A stretch of 64,000 nucleotides of DNA from Polycladomyces subterraneus (GCF_030433435.1 NZ_JANRHH010000049.1:58893-122892); one strand, 5' to 3'. Numbered from the stretch's first letter, positions 46,384 to 56,011 are shown. The notes: a model not told the origin generated them from the sequence alone. A program made the numbers and translations.

Positions 46384-46590
46384 CTGCTGAATCCACTCTG
46401 TTAAAATCCACCATTGATATCAGCTGTACGCAAACCACACCATCATGGTCGCCATCTAAACCATATGGATTTCCTGGTTGGCGTTGAGGAGAAGACGGAC
46501 CACCAACGTTCCGGCAGAATCCTCCCGAGTGATCAATGGGATGGGTTTCATGGGTATCCACCAACAACGTACTGCTTCCCCTTGTCGCTC
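46384..46590 (-). pseudogene. remnant of an Excalibur-domain (thermonuclease-like) protein
   Basis: A frame without a proper start reads LLVDTHETHP, which matches the thermonuclease ...VDTPETVHP motif. About 20 residues later comes NPYGLDGDHDGVVCVQL, which matches the Excalibur calcium-binding pattern DPYGLDxDxDGVACE. The nuclease body between them is missing and the last Cys of the motif is changed. I infer an internally deleted pseudogene. Confidence 0.4.
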
Positions 46591-46657
46591 AGTTTTACCT
46601 CTATCCATGCAATTGTACTTCTACTTAGCTCGATATTTTTCTATCCATGATAAGACA

Positions 46658-46683
46658 TAAAAAAAAGACCTCGTATCGGAGGC
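46658..46683 (-). terminator. terminator of the SDR gene
   Basis: The minus strand reads GCCTCCGATACGAGG followed by a T run. The stem is short (CCTC/GAGG) with T8. It lies 140 bp past the SDR stop. Confidence 0.5.
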
Positions 46684-46820
46684 AAAAGCACGCTCAAAGA
46701 AGAGTTTGAACGGATTGTCTTGAGGGAGAAAATAAAATCGCAAGCGATTGGGTGTGTCAGTTACGCGGAGACCATTCCCTTTTGTGCGGGAAACGACTGT
46801 CTCCGCGTTCACCTGTACCA

Positions 46821-47591
46821 TTACAACGTCATCGCCCCGAATCCGCCGTCCACCCGGATCAATGCGCCGGTCACAAAGCCGGACGCCTTTTCCGAAGCCA
46901 ACCAGACCGCGGTGCCCTTCAACTCTTCGGGGTTGCCGAAGCGAGCAATCGGCGTGTGGCGCATGATCGCCTCGGTTCGTTCTGGGGTGAGCAATTTCCG
47001 GTTTTGCTCAGCGGGGAAAAATCCGGGCACGATCGCATTGACCCGGACCCGGTGAGGGGCCCATTCCCGAGCCAGATATTGTGTGATGTTGTTGATACCC
47101 GCCTTGCTCGCTGAATATGTAAACACCTTGGACAGCGGCGGTCCCGACGATACGGAGGAAATGTTGATGATACTGCCGCCCTTTCCGCTCTCGACCATAC
47201 CTTTGCCGAACACCTGGCAAGCCATCACGACGCTTTTCAGATTGACGCTCATGATGTAATCCCATTCTTCCATATCCAGATCAAAAAACGGGGTGGATGC
47301 ATTCACCCCTGCGGCATTGATCAATATGTCGTATCCGCCGGCCCATTCACGAATGGAACGCTCCAACTCCTGAATGCTCTCCTTCACTGTTACTTCTACA
47401 AAAAACGCTTGTCCTTCCCCACCTGCGGCTTCGATTTGTTCTAACACGTTCACCGCTTTTTTCTGGTTGCGTCCGGTGATGGCCACGCGTGCGCCGTGTT
47501 CCGCCAATCCCACCGCCATGGCACTGCCCAATACGCTGGTTCCTCCGATCACCACCGCAGTTTTTCCTGTCAGGTCAAACAGGTTCCCCAT
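46821..47591 (-). CDS. short-chain dehydrogenase/reductase
   Basis: 256 residues. NAD(P) loop VIGGTSVLGSAMA, NAAGVN, active Ser in INISSVSSG, Tyr-x3-Lys in FTYSASKAGI, end GALIRVDGG. The FDLTGKTAVVIGG start resembles bacterial fructuronate/gluconate-type SDRs, such as the YjmF group. It follows the LarA-like gene (stop and start are only 6 bp apart), suggesting a linked pathway for hydroxy or sugar acids. Confidence 0.85.
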   Translation of the reverse strand: MGNLFDLTGKTAVVIGGTSVLGSAMAVGLAEHGARVAITGRNQKKAVNVLEQIEAAGGEGQAFFVEVTVKESIQELERSIREWAGGYDILINAAGVNASTPFFDLDMEEWDYIMSVNLKSVVMACQVFGKGMVESGKGGSIINISSVSSGPPLSKVFTYSASKAGINNITQYLAREWAPHRVRVNAIVPGFFPAEQNRKLLTPERTEAIMRHTPIARFGNPEELKGTAVWLASEKASGFVTGALIRVDGGFGAMTL

Positions 47592-47596
47592 GCATT

Positions 47597-48874
47597 TCAC
47601 CATCCATCCGTGAAATTTCCCTCTCTGTCAAACGACATCGGTTCGGGTTGAGACAACACTTCCACATCCGGATGCCGCTCGGCTTCCGGCAACAATGTCT
47701 CCGAGATCCGGATTTCCCCCAAATGCAATGTGTCTCGGATGCGAACCAGTTTCACCCGGTACGGATCGAGGATATTACACGTCTTGACAGCGGCTTGAAC
47801 CGCCAACCGATCGTTGGGCAACGTGGTCGGAATCTTGGTCGGCGCGACGACCGTTGAAGTCAAGCCATTTGCGTAGGTGGCGACTTTGTCCATTCGATCC
47901 ACCAGACGTTGTGTAGTAAAATCCGCCGTTCCGACACCGTTGGCGTTTCCCCCTGTCTCGGGCGTCAGATCCAACACCACCATTTTGTTGACCCGGGGGC
48001 CTCCCCGGGCGTAGGGGGTAGGATAACGTCCGGTAATATTGGGGTCCATCCCGTCCCCGCTAATGTTTTTTCCGATCCGGTCGATCACCAGCACGTCCAG
48101 ATCGGGAAACAACAGCCGCGGCATGCGGGATTTGGCCATCTCCAGCAGAGTGGGTTCCCGGGTTTCGATCTGTTCGGACAATACCACTTCCACATGGCAT
48201 AATTCGTCGTACGCGTTTTCCACCAGGGCCACTCCGAAGATGATCGGCAAACGGGCGATCAGAACACGACCCATGGTCACGATGTTTTCCGCCATCTGTC
48301 CGAAGCCCAGCCGGTGACACACTTCCGCCCCTTTCTGTTTGCCCAAACCGATGCTGATCATTTTCATCAGACCACTTTCAATCTTGGCACGAAAGGCCGT
48401 ATGCGGTTTGATCCGGTTGATCACCACGATCGCATCCGCTTCCGCGGCGGCCCTGTCGGCATAGACCGGCAAGCCGTTGGGCAAGGTGTCCACGCGTACC
48501 ACTTCCATCGAGGAGAGAATCGGTGCCCCCACCGTCTCTTCTCTGATACCCAACTTGGCCAGCACTGCTCGCTGCCCTTCCGCGGTGGCGCCACCGTGAC
48601 TGCCCATGGCCGGCACAATGAAGGGAGACGCTCCCGCCTTCCGCAGTTCTGTCACGACAACGCGGGTTACTTCGTCGATCCGGGCAATACCGCGACTGCC
48701 CACCGCCACGGCGACCCGTATCCCTCGGGAAAGGCGTCCTCTCACGTCCGGTTGCTGTAACTGCCGAATCAGTTCCCGTTCCCAATCCTCCAGGCGTGAA
48801 TCGTCAAACCGTTGCCGAACCCTTACCATGCGGGGAAGCGGCACATTCCGCAGCAGTTCTTCCAATACGCCCAC
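47597..48874 (-). CDS. lactate racemase-domain (LarA/DUF2088) protein
   Basis: 425 residues. Characteristic AVAVGSRGIAR, MGSHGGATAEGQ, NRIKPHTAFRAKIESGLMKM and IGKNISGDGMDPNI. LarA proteins racemise 2-hydroxy acids with a nickel-pincer cofactor; this subgroup is not experimentally defined, and the cofactor genes larBCE are absent from the window. Start GTG with GGGAGGGG 7 nt upstream. Likely an operon with the SDR. Confidence 0.8.
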   Translation of the reverse strand: MGVLEELLRNVPLPRMVRVRQRFDDSRLEDWERELIRQLQQPDVRGRLSRGIRVAVAVGSRGIARIDEVTRVVVTELRKAGASPFIVPAMGSHGGATAEGQRAVLAKLGIREETVGAPILSSMEVVRVDTLPNGLPVYADRAAAEADAIVVINRIKPHTAFRAKIESGLMKMISIGLGKQKGAEVCHRLGFGQMAENIVTMGRVLIARLPIIFGVALVENAYDELCHVEVVLSEQIETREPTLLEMAKSRMPRLLFPDLDVLVIDRIGKNISGDGMDPNITGRYPTPYARGGPRVNKMVVLDLTPETGGNANGVGTADFTTQRLVDRMDKVATYANGLTSTVVAPTKIPTTLPNDRLAVQAAVKTCNILDPYRVKLVRIRDTLHLGEIRISETLLPEAERHPDVEVLSQPEPMSFDREGNFTDGW

Positions 48875-49282
48875 GCGGGCACCCCTCCCAATCTGATTGC
48901 ACCGTCTCTTCCTCTATTGTAAAGCTATGGAATGGGAATTAACAATATTTCGATTTGTTTATGGTGATTTCCGTTAGTTGATCCAAAGAGTCACCCATGT
49001 AAGACCATAGGCCGCCGGTTGGGTATTACAGAAAAAGTCGCCTGAAACCCCACGGTTTCAATCGCGGGATGAAAGGCGGCGTTGCTCGGCAGCCCCTTTT
49101 GGAGATGGTAAGGGCAACCAATTTGCTATATAAGCCAATTTCATTACATCCACCTGCTTCCCAATGGCACACCATCGATGAATTTCCCGTAGGACTGTAT
49201 AACCAAAAAGAATGAGCAGTAGTGAACTACTCATGAGACTGCTGACAATGATTTGGTCCCCTTCAATTAACTTAAAGGTATC

Positions 49283-49385
49283 ACCCGCAAACGAATTCCT
49301 GCGCTTTCCGAAATCAAATCTCGGTAGAGCTTAGTCAGTTGCTCTTCTGGGAAACATTGCGTCCTGATCGATTTGCCAGACACGG
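49283..49385 (+). repeat. dispersed MITE-like element, partial copy D
   Basis: CCCGCAAACGAATTCCTGCG, CTTTCCG, CTTAGTCAGTTGCTCTTCTGG, GAAACATTGCGTCC and TTTGCCAGACACGG align with the right half of copies A and B; the left half is lost. Confidence 0.6.
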
Positions 49386-49426
49386 ATACGGGAAATCTGA
49401 GCCCACGCACTTTGTCAACAAGCTGA

Positions 49427-49456
49427 AAAGCACCTTCCCAATTGGGGAAGGTGCTT
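49427..49456 (-). terminator. terminator of fadE
   Basis: AAAGCACCTTCCC / GGGAAGGTGCTTT stem; on the minus strand TTTTC follows. It lies 25 bp past the acyl-CoA dehydrogenase stop. Confidence 0.7.
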
Positions 49457-49479
49457 TCTGACGGGGCACAGGGATGGGG

Positions 49480-51255
49480 TCACACCACGTATTTTTCCGC
49501 CTCGATCACCCGTGCGGCGATGCGGCGATTCAACGCCACTTCATTGATCGGTTCGTGGCGGGTCAACTTCTTCAGGATCGAGAGTTGGGTACGCAGGACA
49601 TCGCCTTCTTCCATCGCGGACAGGATGCGGCGTGCCTTTTTCTCGATCCGACCGAATGCATCGTAGACGTAGGCCTGAACCATATCCACCTTGGCTTGCG
49701 CATTTTCCAATCCGTCTTTATCCAGCGCTTTTTTGGCACGGAGCCATGCGGATTCCATCGCATAGATCTCAATGCAGATATCCGCTGTATCCCGCAGGAT
49801 CTCCTGTTCTTTTTCCAACTTTTGTTGGTATTTTTCTACAGCCAGACCAGCGGTCATCAGGAAGACTTTCTTGGCCATGTCGATCAGTTTGGCCTCTTCT
49901 TCCAGCGGAGCCGGTTCTTCTTCCGGCAAGTTGGGCATCATCGTCAGCAATTCTTCCTGCAGGGATTGTGCGGCTTGCAGGAGGGGCAGTTCGCCCTTCA
50001 TCGTTTTCCGCAGCAAGGTGGCCGGGATCAGCAAGCGGTTGATCTCGTTGGTCCCTTCAAAAATCCGGTTAATACGCGAGTCGCGATACATATTTTCAAT
50101 TTCGTACTCCTGCATGAAACCGTAGCCGCCGTGGATCTGCACACCCTCGTCCACCACGAAATCCAGCGTTTCCGAGCCGAACACCTTGTTGATGGAGCAC
50201 TCCAAAGCATACTCGGCGATGGCTTTGGCCACATCCGCTCCCTCAGCATTCTCGACGCGGTTCAAGCTGTCTTCGAAATAACCGGCCGTACGGTACACCA
50301 TGCTCTCCAACGCAAACGTCTTGGTGGCCATTTGCGCCAATTTTTCTTGGATGAGCGGGAATTGGGCGATCGGTGTGTTGAACTGTTTCCGCTCCTTGGC
50401 ATATTTAACCGAGATTTCAATCGCCCGCTTGGACGAACCCAAGCACCCCGCGGCCAGTTTCCAGCGGCCGATGTTCAGGATGTTGAAGGCGATGACGTGT
50501 CCTTTGCCCACTTCACCCAGCAAGTTTTCCACGGGGACCTTCACGTCTTCGAGAATGAGCGTTCGGGTGGAAGAGCCTTTGATCCCCATTTTCTTCTCTT
50601 CCGGTCCGGTGGATACACCCGGAAAGTCCCGCTCGACGATAAATGCGGTAAACTTCTCGCCGTCTACTTTGGCGTACACGACAAAGACGTCAGCAAAACC
50701 GCTGTTGGTGATCCACTGTTTTTCACCGTTGAGGATGTAATACTTCCCGTCCTCGCTCAGTTTGGCCGTCGTTTTCGCTCCCAGGGCGTCCGAACCGGAT
50801 CCCGGCTCGGTCAGCGCGTAGGCCGCGATTTTCTCACCCGAAGCGAGAGCGGGCAGGTATTTTTTCTTCTGCTCTTCCGTACCGAAGAAAACAATCGGCA
50901 AGCTCCCGATCCCCACGTGGGCACCGTGGGTCAGGCCGAACGAACGGGCGAGCGAGATTTTCTCGGTGATCAGCGTGGAGCTGATTTTGTCCAATCCCAG
51001 TCCCTCGTATTCTTCCGGCACGTCGGCACCGAGGAGACCCAGTTCACCCGCTTGCTTCATCAGGCGGACGGAATGCTCGAAGTTGTGGTTTTCAATCTCC
51101 TCCAGCACCGGCCACACTTTCTCTTTCACGAAATCTTCCGTTGTTTTTGCGATCATTTTGTGCTCTTCGGTCAGATCTTCCGGGGTAAACACATCGGTCG
51201 GAGCAGGTTGCTCAATCAGAAACGATCCACCTTTGATCACCGTATCCGTGGACAT
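49480..51255 (-). CDS. fadE: acyl-CoA dehydrogenase (FadE)
   Basis: FAD-dependent first step of beta-oxidation. 591 residues, the length of B. subtilis-type FadE. Core: YALTEPGSGSDALGAKT, the catalytic Glu in GGYGFMQEYEIENMYRDSRI and RIFEGTNEINRLLI. The C-terminal helical extension (about 440-591) is typical. Last gene of fadNAE, 186 bp after fadA. Confidence 0.95.
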   Translation of the reverse strand: MSTDTVIKGGSFLIEQPAPTDVFTPEDLTEEHKMIAKTTEDFVKEKVWPVLEEIENHNFEHSVRLMKQAGELGLLGADVPEEYEGLGLDKISSTLITEKISLARSFGLTHGAHVGIGSLPIVFFGTEEQKKKYLPALASGEKIAAYALTEPGSGSDALGAKTTAKLSEDGKYYILNGEKQWITNSGFADVFVVYAKVDGEKFTAFIVERDFPGVSTGPEEKKMGIKGSSTRTLILEDVKVPVENLLGEVGKGHVIAFNILNIGRWKLAAGCLGSSKRAIEISVKYAKERKQFNTPIAQFPLIQEKLAQMATKTFALESMVYRTAGYFEDSLNRVENAEGADVAKAIAEYALECSINKVFGSETLDFVVDEGVQIHGGYGFMQEYEIENMYRDSRINRIFEGTNEINRLLIPATLLRKTMKGELPLLQAAQSLQEELLTMMPNLPEEEPAPLEEEAKLIDMAKKVFLMTAGLAVEKYQQKLEKEQEILRDTADICIEIYAMESAWLRAKKALDKDGLENAQAKVDMVQAYVYDAFGRIEKKARRILSAMEEGDVLRTQLSILKKLTRHEPINEVALNRRIAARVIEAEKYVV

Positions 51256-51441
51256 GCGCGGTTCCTCCTTGATAATTGATTTCCGGCAATTTCACAAATG
51301 GAGACAAATTTCAACGGAAAGCAGTCCATTTTTACGAGGGCACCATGTTCGTTGCGGGATCGCGGAATAATGGTCACCCTTCACGCCATCCAAAGTTGGC
51401 ATCACAAACAGTTGTCAACAGCGGTAATTCCTAATGCGGTA

Positions 51442-52623
51442 TCACTGCACCATCTCAAATACGCCGGCTGCGCCCATACCGCCACCGATACACATGGTGA
51501 CCACGCCGTATTTTTGGCCACGACGTTTCAGCTCGTTGAGCAGGGTGACGGTCAGTTTGGCCCCGGAACAGCCCAGCGGGTGTCCCAATGCGATCGCTCC
51601 CCCGTTGACGTTGACGATGTCCGGGTTCAGCTCCAGCTTACGGATGACGGCCACCGATTGGGAAGCGAACGCTTCGTTCAGCTCCACCAGATCTACCTGA
51701 TCCAACGTGATGCCTGCCAATTTCAGCGCCTTCGGCACCGCCACGACCGGGCCGATCCCCATCACGTCCGGGTCGACACCGCCGACTGCAAAGGAACGGA
51801 ACACAGCGAGCGGTTGGACCCCCAACTGTTGCGCCCGCTCAGCCGACATCACCAAAACGGCCGCGGCACCGTCGCTGGTCTGTGAGGAGTTGCCTGCCGT
51901 CACCGTTCCGCCGACGCGGAAGACTGGTTTCAACTTGGCCAGCGATTCCAGCGAAGTGTCGGGACGTACCCCCTCATCGGTGTCGAATACCACTTCACGC
52001 TCATGCAATTTTCCGTTGTCGTCCACCGTACGAAGGGTTACGTTGAGCGGAACGATTTCGTCCCGGAACTTGCCGGACTGAATCGCTTCGTACGCTTTGC
52101 GGTGGCTTTCCACGGCAAAACGATCCTGATCCTCCCGCGAAATCTCGTATCGTTTTGCTACTTCTTCCGCCGTATGCCCCATCGACATGTAGACTTGCGG
52201 CATATGCTCCATCAGGTAAGGGTTGGGCGCGGGTTTGTACCCGACCATCGGTACCATACTCATGCTCTCTACTCCGCCTGCAATCACAACGTCGGCGAAT
52301 CCACACATGATTTTCTCTGCCGCGTTGGCAATCGTCTGAAGGCCGGACGAGCAGAACCGGTTGACCGTCATGCCCGGCACATCGGTCGGCAGACCTGCCC
52401 GCAATGCGATGATGCGGGCGATATTGAGGCCCTGCTCACCTTCCGGCATGGCGCAACCCATAATCACATCTTCCACTTCGCGGGGGTCCAGCTGGGGAAC
52501 GCGTCTCATCAGCTCTTTGACAACGGCCGCGCCCATCTCGTCCGGTCGCGTCGACCGCAAGGTGCCTTTGTGCGCTTTCCCGACCGCCGTACGTACACCC
52601 GCGACGATGACGGCTTCACGCAT
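51442..52623 (-). CDS. fadA: acetyl-CoA C-acyltransferase (thiolase, FadA)
   Basis: Cleaves 3-ketoacyl-CoA. 393 residues; active Cys in [11 protein letters not shown] (about residue 90), the [12 protein letters not shown] and [13 protein letters not shown] motifs. ATG with GGAGAG upstream. It sits between fadN and fadE; element copy B separates it from fadN. Confidence 0.96.
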   Translation of the reverse strand: MREAVIVAGVRTAVGKAHKGTLRSTRPDEMGAAVVKELMRRVPQLDPREVEDVIMGCAMPEGEQGLNIARIIALRAGLPTDVPGMTVNRFCSSGLQTIANAAEKIMCGFADVVIAGGVESMSMVPMVGYKPAPNPYLMEHMPQVYMSMGHTAEEVAKRYEISREDQDRFAVESHRKAYEAIQSGKFRDEIVPLNVTLRTVDDNGKLHEREVVFDTDEGVRPDTSLESLAKLKPVFRVGGTVTAGNSSQTSDGAAAVLVMSAERAQQLGVQPLAVFRSFAVGGVDPDVMGIGPVVAVPKALKLAGITLDQVDLVELNEAFASQSVAVIRKLELNPDIVNVNGGAIALGHPLGCSGAKLTVTLLNELKRRGQKYGVVTMCIGGGMGAAGVFEMVQ

Positions 52624-52651
52624 GCTACTCTCCTCCTTGACTTTTTCGAGT

Positions 52652-52908
52652 TGGTCTGATCCATACGGTCTGCATCATGGTCCGCTTCGCTTTCCCGACT
52701 CGCTCCACTTACGCTCTGCAGGAAAGAAGAGCAGGGCAAGCTTCGAACCGGAAACGCAGACGCGGGCAAAGTGGCAAAATAGCTTCGCTTAAGGGAAAAT
52801 TGCCCGCGCTGATTTCTGCGTTTTCCGAATCGAGGCTCAGTCGGGGCTTAGGTTTTTGCTCATCTGGAAAACATCGCTATTCCATGGATGAACTCAGACA
52901 GGCTTTTA
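52652..52908 (+). repeat. dispersed MITE-like element, copy B
   Basis: About 257 bp between fadN and fadA. Starts GGTCTGATCCATACGG and contains CTTCGCTTTCCCGACTCGC, CGCGGGCAA (52761-52769) facing TTGCCCGCG (52800-52808), CTGCGTTTTCCG and CATCTGGAAAACATCG, ending ACTCAGACAGGCTTTTAG. Its right terminus supplies the TAA stop of fadN (52906-52908). Confidence 0.85.
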
Positions 52909-55308
52909 GTTTCGAAGCGGCTTGTTTTTGGTCAGCATATACTGCATCCGCTGTTGCGATTTGGGCTCGCCGCACAAACTGAGAAATGCCTCGCGCTCCA
53001 GGTCCAGGAGGTACTCCTCCGTAACCAGCGTCCCTTCCGGCACGTTGCCGCCTGCCAACACGTAGGCCAGTTTGCTGGCGATCTTGTAATCGTGTTCAGT
53101 GATGTATCCGGATTGCAGCATCGAGTACGCACCCAAACGAAGCACGTTGTATCCCGTTTCGCCAACAACAGGGATTTTCTTCGGTTGCGGCGGGCGGTAA
53201 CCAGCGCGGTCCATAGCCAGTACCGTTTGCTTGGCGTCATAGAGCAGGTGATCGGTGTTGATCGTGATACCGTCCTCCGGACGAAGGAAACGGTAATCCC
53301 GTGCTTCGCGCGCACTGGTAGTCACTTTGGCCGTTCCGATCACTTCGAACACATGGTTAACCAACGGTTGCAACGTGACGCGATCCTTGGGGTCGACCCC
53401 CTCCGTCCAGCGAAGCAACATCTCCTTGTTGCCGCCACCGCCAGGGATCAAGCCGACGCCTACTTCGACCAGACCCATGTAGGTTTCGGCCGCCGCCTGA
53501 ATCCGGTCACACGGCAGACACACTTCCACTCCACCGCCCAGGGTCATTCCGAATGGCGCCGCCACCACCGGTTTGTCAAGGTAGCGCAGAGACCCCATCG
53601 CTTTTTGGAACTGGCGTACCATCAGGTCCAACTCGGGCCAGTTATGATCCTGCGCTTCCATCAAAATCAGCATCAGGTTGGCACCCACGCAGAAATGGCT
53701 TCCTTGGTTGCCGATGACCAATCCGCGGTAGTTGGCCGATACCTCTTTGACCGCCGCGTTGATCATGGCAATAATGTCCGCGCCGATAGCGTTTTTGGGC
53801 GAGTGGAACTCCAACAGCGCCACGTCGTCCCCGATGTCAATCAAGGAGGCGCCCTTGTTGGAGCGGATCACTTTGTTCTGCTCTTTCAAACGTGCCAGAT
53901 CGATCGTTTTCGGATGTTCCTCCACGCCAACAAATTTTCCGTCGATTGCAAACACGCGTGGGGCCTCGCCCTTCTCACGGGCATAGAACGATGTGTAACC
54001 GGAGGCTAACAGCTCCTCCACCAACGGCGGGATCGTTTCTCCCTCTTCCCGCATACGGGCAACCGATCGTTCCACACCGATCGCATCCCAGGTTTCGAAC
54101 GGACCCAACTCCCAGTTGAAGCCCCATTTCATCGCTTGGTCGACGCTGACGATGTCATCGGCGATCTCCGGGATACGCGCCGCAGCATAGAGCAACACCT
54201 TTTTCATGATTTGCCAAGCGAATTTCCCCGCCGGGTCATCCGCATATACCAAGGTGCGCAGCTTTTCCGGCAAGGTTTTGGCCCGTTTCGCCATCTCCAG
54301 CGAAGCCGCCTTCACTTTTTTGCGCGGCCGGTATTCCATCGTCGCAAGATCCAGGGCAAGAATTTCTTTACCTTTGTCAGTTTTCACTTTTTTAAAGAAC
54401 CCTTGTCCCGATTTCTCACCCAACCAGTTCCGCGACACCATTTCCTTCAGCACGTCGGGCACTTCGAACGCCGCTTTTTCCTCGGGGTCGTCCACATTGG
54501 CCCGAACATTTTCAGCCACATGAACGAAAGTATCCAGTCCAACCAAATCCAATGTGCGGAACGTGGCGCTTTTGGGCCGTCCCATCACCGGGCCGGTGAG
54601 AGCGTCCACTTCGTCCGGTCCCAGGTTCTGTTCAAACATCGCCTGTAAGGTGACCAGCGTTCCGTACACGCCGATCCGGTTGGCGATGAAATTGGGCGTG
54701 TCCTTGGCCATTACCACGCCTTTTCCGAGCACGCTCTCCGCAAACGCTTTCATCTGGTCGACGATCGCCGGGTCCGTATCCTCAGTCGGGATGATCTCCA
54801 GCAGTTTCATGTACCGCGGCGGATTGAAAAAGTGTGTGCCGAGAAAATGACGGCGGAACGCTTCCGAACGTCCTTCCACCATAGCATGAATGGAAATCCC
54901 CGACGTGTTGGAACTGACAATCGTCCCTGTTTTCCACACTTTTTCGATGTTTTCAAACAGTTGTTGTTTGATCGCCAGATTTTCCACAACCGCTTCGATG
55001 ATCCAGTCCACCTCGGATAATTTCTCGAGATCGTCCTCCAGGTTGCCCGGAGTGATCAACTCCAAGACATCCTTGTGATAGACCGGAGACGGCTTTTCTT
55101 TCAATAACCGTTTTTTCCCGGCCTCAGCAAGCCGGTTGCGCACCGGCGGGTCCTGAAGGGTGAGACCTTTTTGCTTCTCCTCCTCCGTCTCCTCCCGAGG
55201 CACGATATCCAACAGCAAGGTGGGAATCCCCACATTGGCCAGATGTCCCGCAATGGCCGCTCCCATCACGCCCGCACCGATGACAGCCGCTCGTTTGATG
55301 TTCGCCAA
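52906..55308 (-). CDS. fadN: bifunctional 3-hydroxyacyl-CoA dehydrogenase / enoyl-CoA hydratase (FadN)
   Basis: Two beta-oxidation steps on one chain, 800 residues from TTG 55308 (GAGGAGG 8 nt upstream; ATG 55329 is in frame but contains that site). N-terminal Rossmann VIGAGVMGAAIAGHLANVGI and dehydrogenase segment THFFNPPRYMKLLEI; the C-terminal hydratase is about 430-670 (NAIGADI, LGGGVEVCLPCDRI). The order dehydrogenase-hydratase differs from E. coli FadB and equals B. subtilis FadN. A FadR-type palindrome lies in its promoter region. Confidence 0.93.
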   Translation of the reverse strand: MANIKRAAVIGAGVMGAAIAGHLANVGIPTLLLDIVPREETEEEKQKGLTLQDPPVRNRLAEAGKKRLLKEKPSPVYHKDVLELITPGNLEDDLEKLSEVDWIIEAVVENLAIKQQLFENIEKVWKTGTIVSSNTSGISIHAMVEGRSEAFRRHFLGTHFFNPPRYMKLLEIIPTEDTDPAIVDQMKAFAESVLGKGVVMAKDTPNFIANRIGVYGTLVTLQAMFEQNLGPDEVDALTGPVMGRPKSATFRTLDLVGLDTFVHVAENVRANVDDPEEKAAFEVPDVLKEMVSRNWLGEKSGQGFFKKVKTDKGKEILALDLATMEYRPRKKVKAASLEMAKRAKTLPEKLRTLVYADDPAGKFAWQIMKKVLLYAAARIPEIADDIVSVDQAMKWGFNWELGPFETWDAIGVERSVARMREEGETIPPLVEELLASGYTSFYAREKGEAPRVFAIDGKFVGVEEHPKTIDLARLKEQNKVIRSNKGASLIDIGDDVALLEFHSPKNAIGADIIAMINAAVKEVSANYRGLVIGNQGSHFCVGANLMLILMEAQDHNWPELDLMVRQFQKAMGSLRYLDKPVVAAPFGMTLGGGVEVCLPCDRIQAAAETYMGLVEVGVGLIPGGGGNKEMLLRWTEGVDPKDRVTLQPLVNHVFEVIGTAKVTTSAREARDYRFLRPEDGITINTDHLLYDAKQTVLAMDRAGYRPPQPKKIPVVGETGYNVLRLGAYSMLQSGYITEHDYKIASKLAYVLAGGNVPEGTLVTEEYLLDLEREAFLSLCGEPKSQQRMQYMLTKNKPLRN

Positions 55309-55359
55309 AACGGATTCCTCCTCTCCCATACTGGCGTCGACCCGATGGGCAAAATAGTG

Positions 55360-55377
55360 AATGAATGATCATTCATT
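55360..55377. promoter_or_regulatory. FadR-type operator upstream of fadNAE
   Basis: An 18-bp perfect palindrome, AATGAATGATCATTCATT, 52 bp before the fadN TTG. It closely fits the Bacillus FadR (TetR-family) site, TGAATGA-(4)-TCATTCA in form. Known FadR is released by acyl-CoA; here derepression by fatty acids is inferred. Confidence 0.75.
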
Positions 55378-55604
55378 TATGGTGTAGAAAAAAACCCCTC
55401 CAACCGGGTCGGTGCTTGTTTCCATTCCATTCACAATCCTTTCAAAGATTATTATTTATCTGATCGACCACTGACGTCAAGAGGGGAATACATATTTTTC
55501 GGACCATTTGCAAAGAAGGGGCGTTTCACGCAGAAAAACACATTGAATATAGAATAGAGCACTTTCACGATTCATCTCTACAGATCGGATAGTTTGTTTG
55601 GGGA

Positions 55605-56005
55605 TTTCAAATTTTTTGTAATGCCCATTCTGCACCTTTATGATGATCCATTTCATTCCCTGTGAAATGAATCCCTCCTCGATCGAGAAACTGCAACAAT
55701 TCAAACAGAGATTCCTTTGATGGTGCCCAGGCAAACCAATCCCCTTCCGAAACTTCCCCAACTTCTCCAAAGGGGCCGGATTATCTTGATTGCTGTGTTG
55801 TCTTAAAATCTCGATTCTCCCATCATACTAGTACCATTCACGAAACGATAACGGCAAACGAATTCCCATTGATTGTTCCACACGATCCAGCAAAGTAAGA
55901 TTGGTTTTTGACGTAGCAGGTTGGAAACCGAGCAAACGAAAAGCACGCTGATGATACAGGTAACTATCTTTCCCCTTCCCACTCGGAAAATGGGTCAAGT
56001 TACAA
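55605..56005 (-). pseudogene. broken SUKH (SMI1/KNR4) domain gene
   Basis: A reading frame ends SMGIRLPLSFREWY at a stop codon (55828). It resumes as DGRIEILRQHSNQDNPAPLEKLG and, after a 1-base shift near 55745, continues EVSEGDWFAWAPSKESLFELLQ to LQKI and stop at about 55611. The three pieces together look like one SUKH protein. Both the nonsense codon and the frameshift make it a pseudogene. Confidence 0.6.
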
Positions 56006-56011
56006 GAGGAG

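Larger units (their letters stand above)
48875..49479. other. 600-bp intergenic region with decayed mobile-element pieces
   Basis: 49039-49078 holds a nested dyad (CGCCT/AGGCG around GAAACC/GGTTTC with CCCCACG), like the end hairpins of IS200/IS605 elements. 49283-49385 is a partial copy of the dispersed element. CTGCTGACAA (49239) and CTTTGTCAACAAGC (49410-49423) face each other. No gene is visible. Confidence 0.4.
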
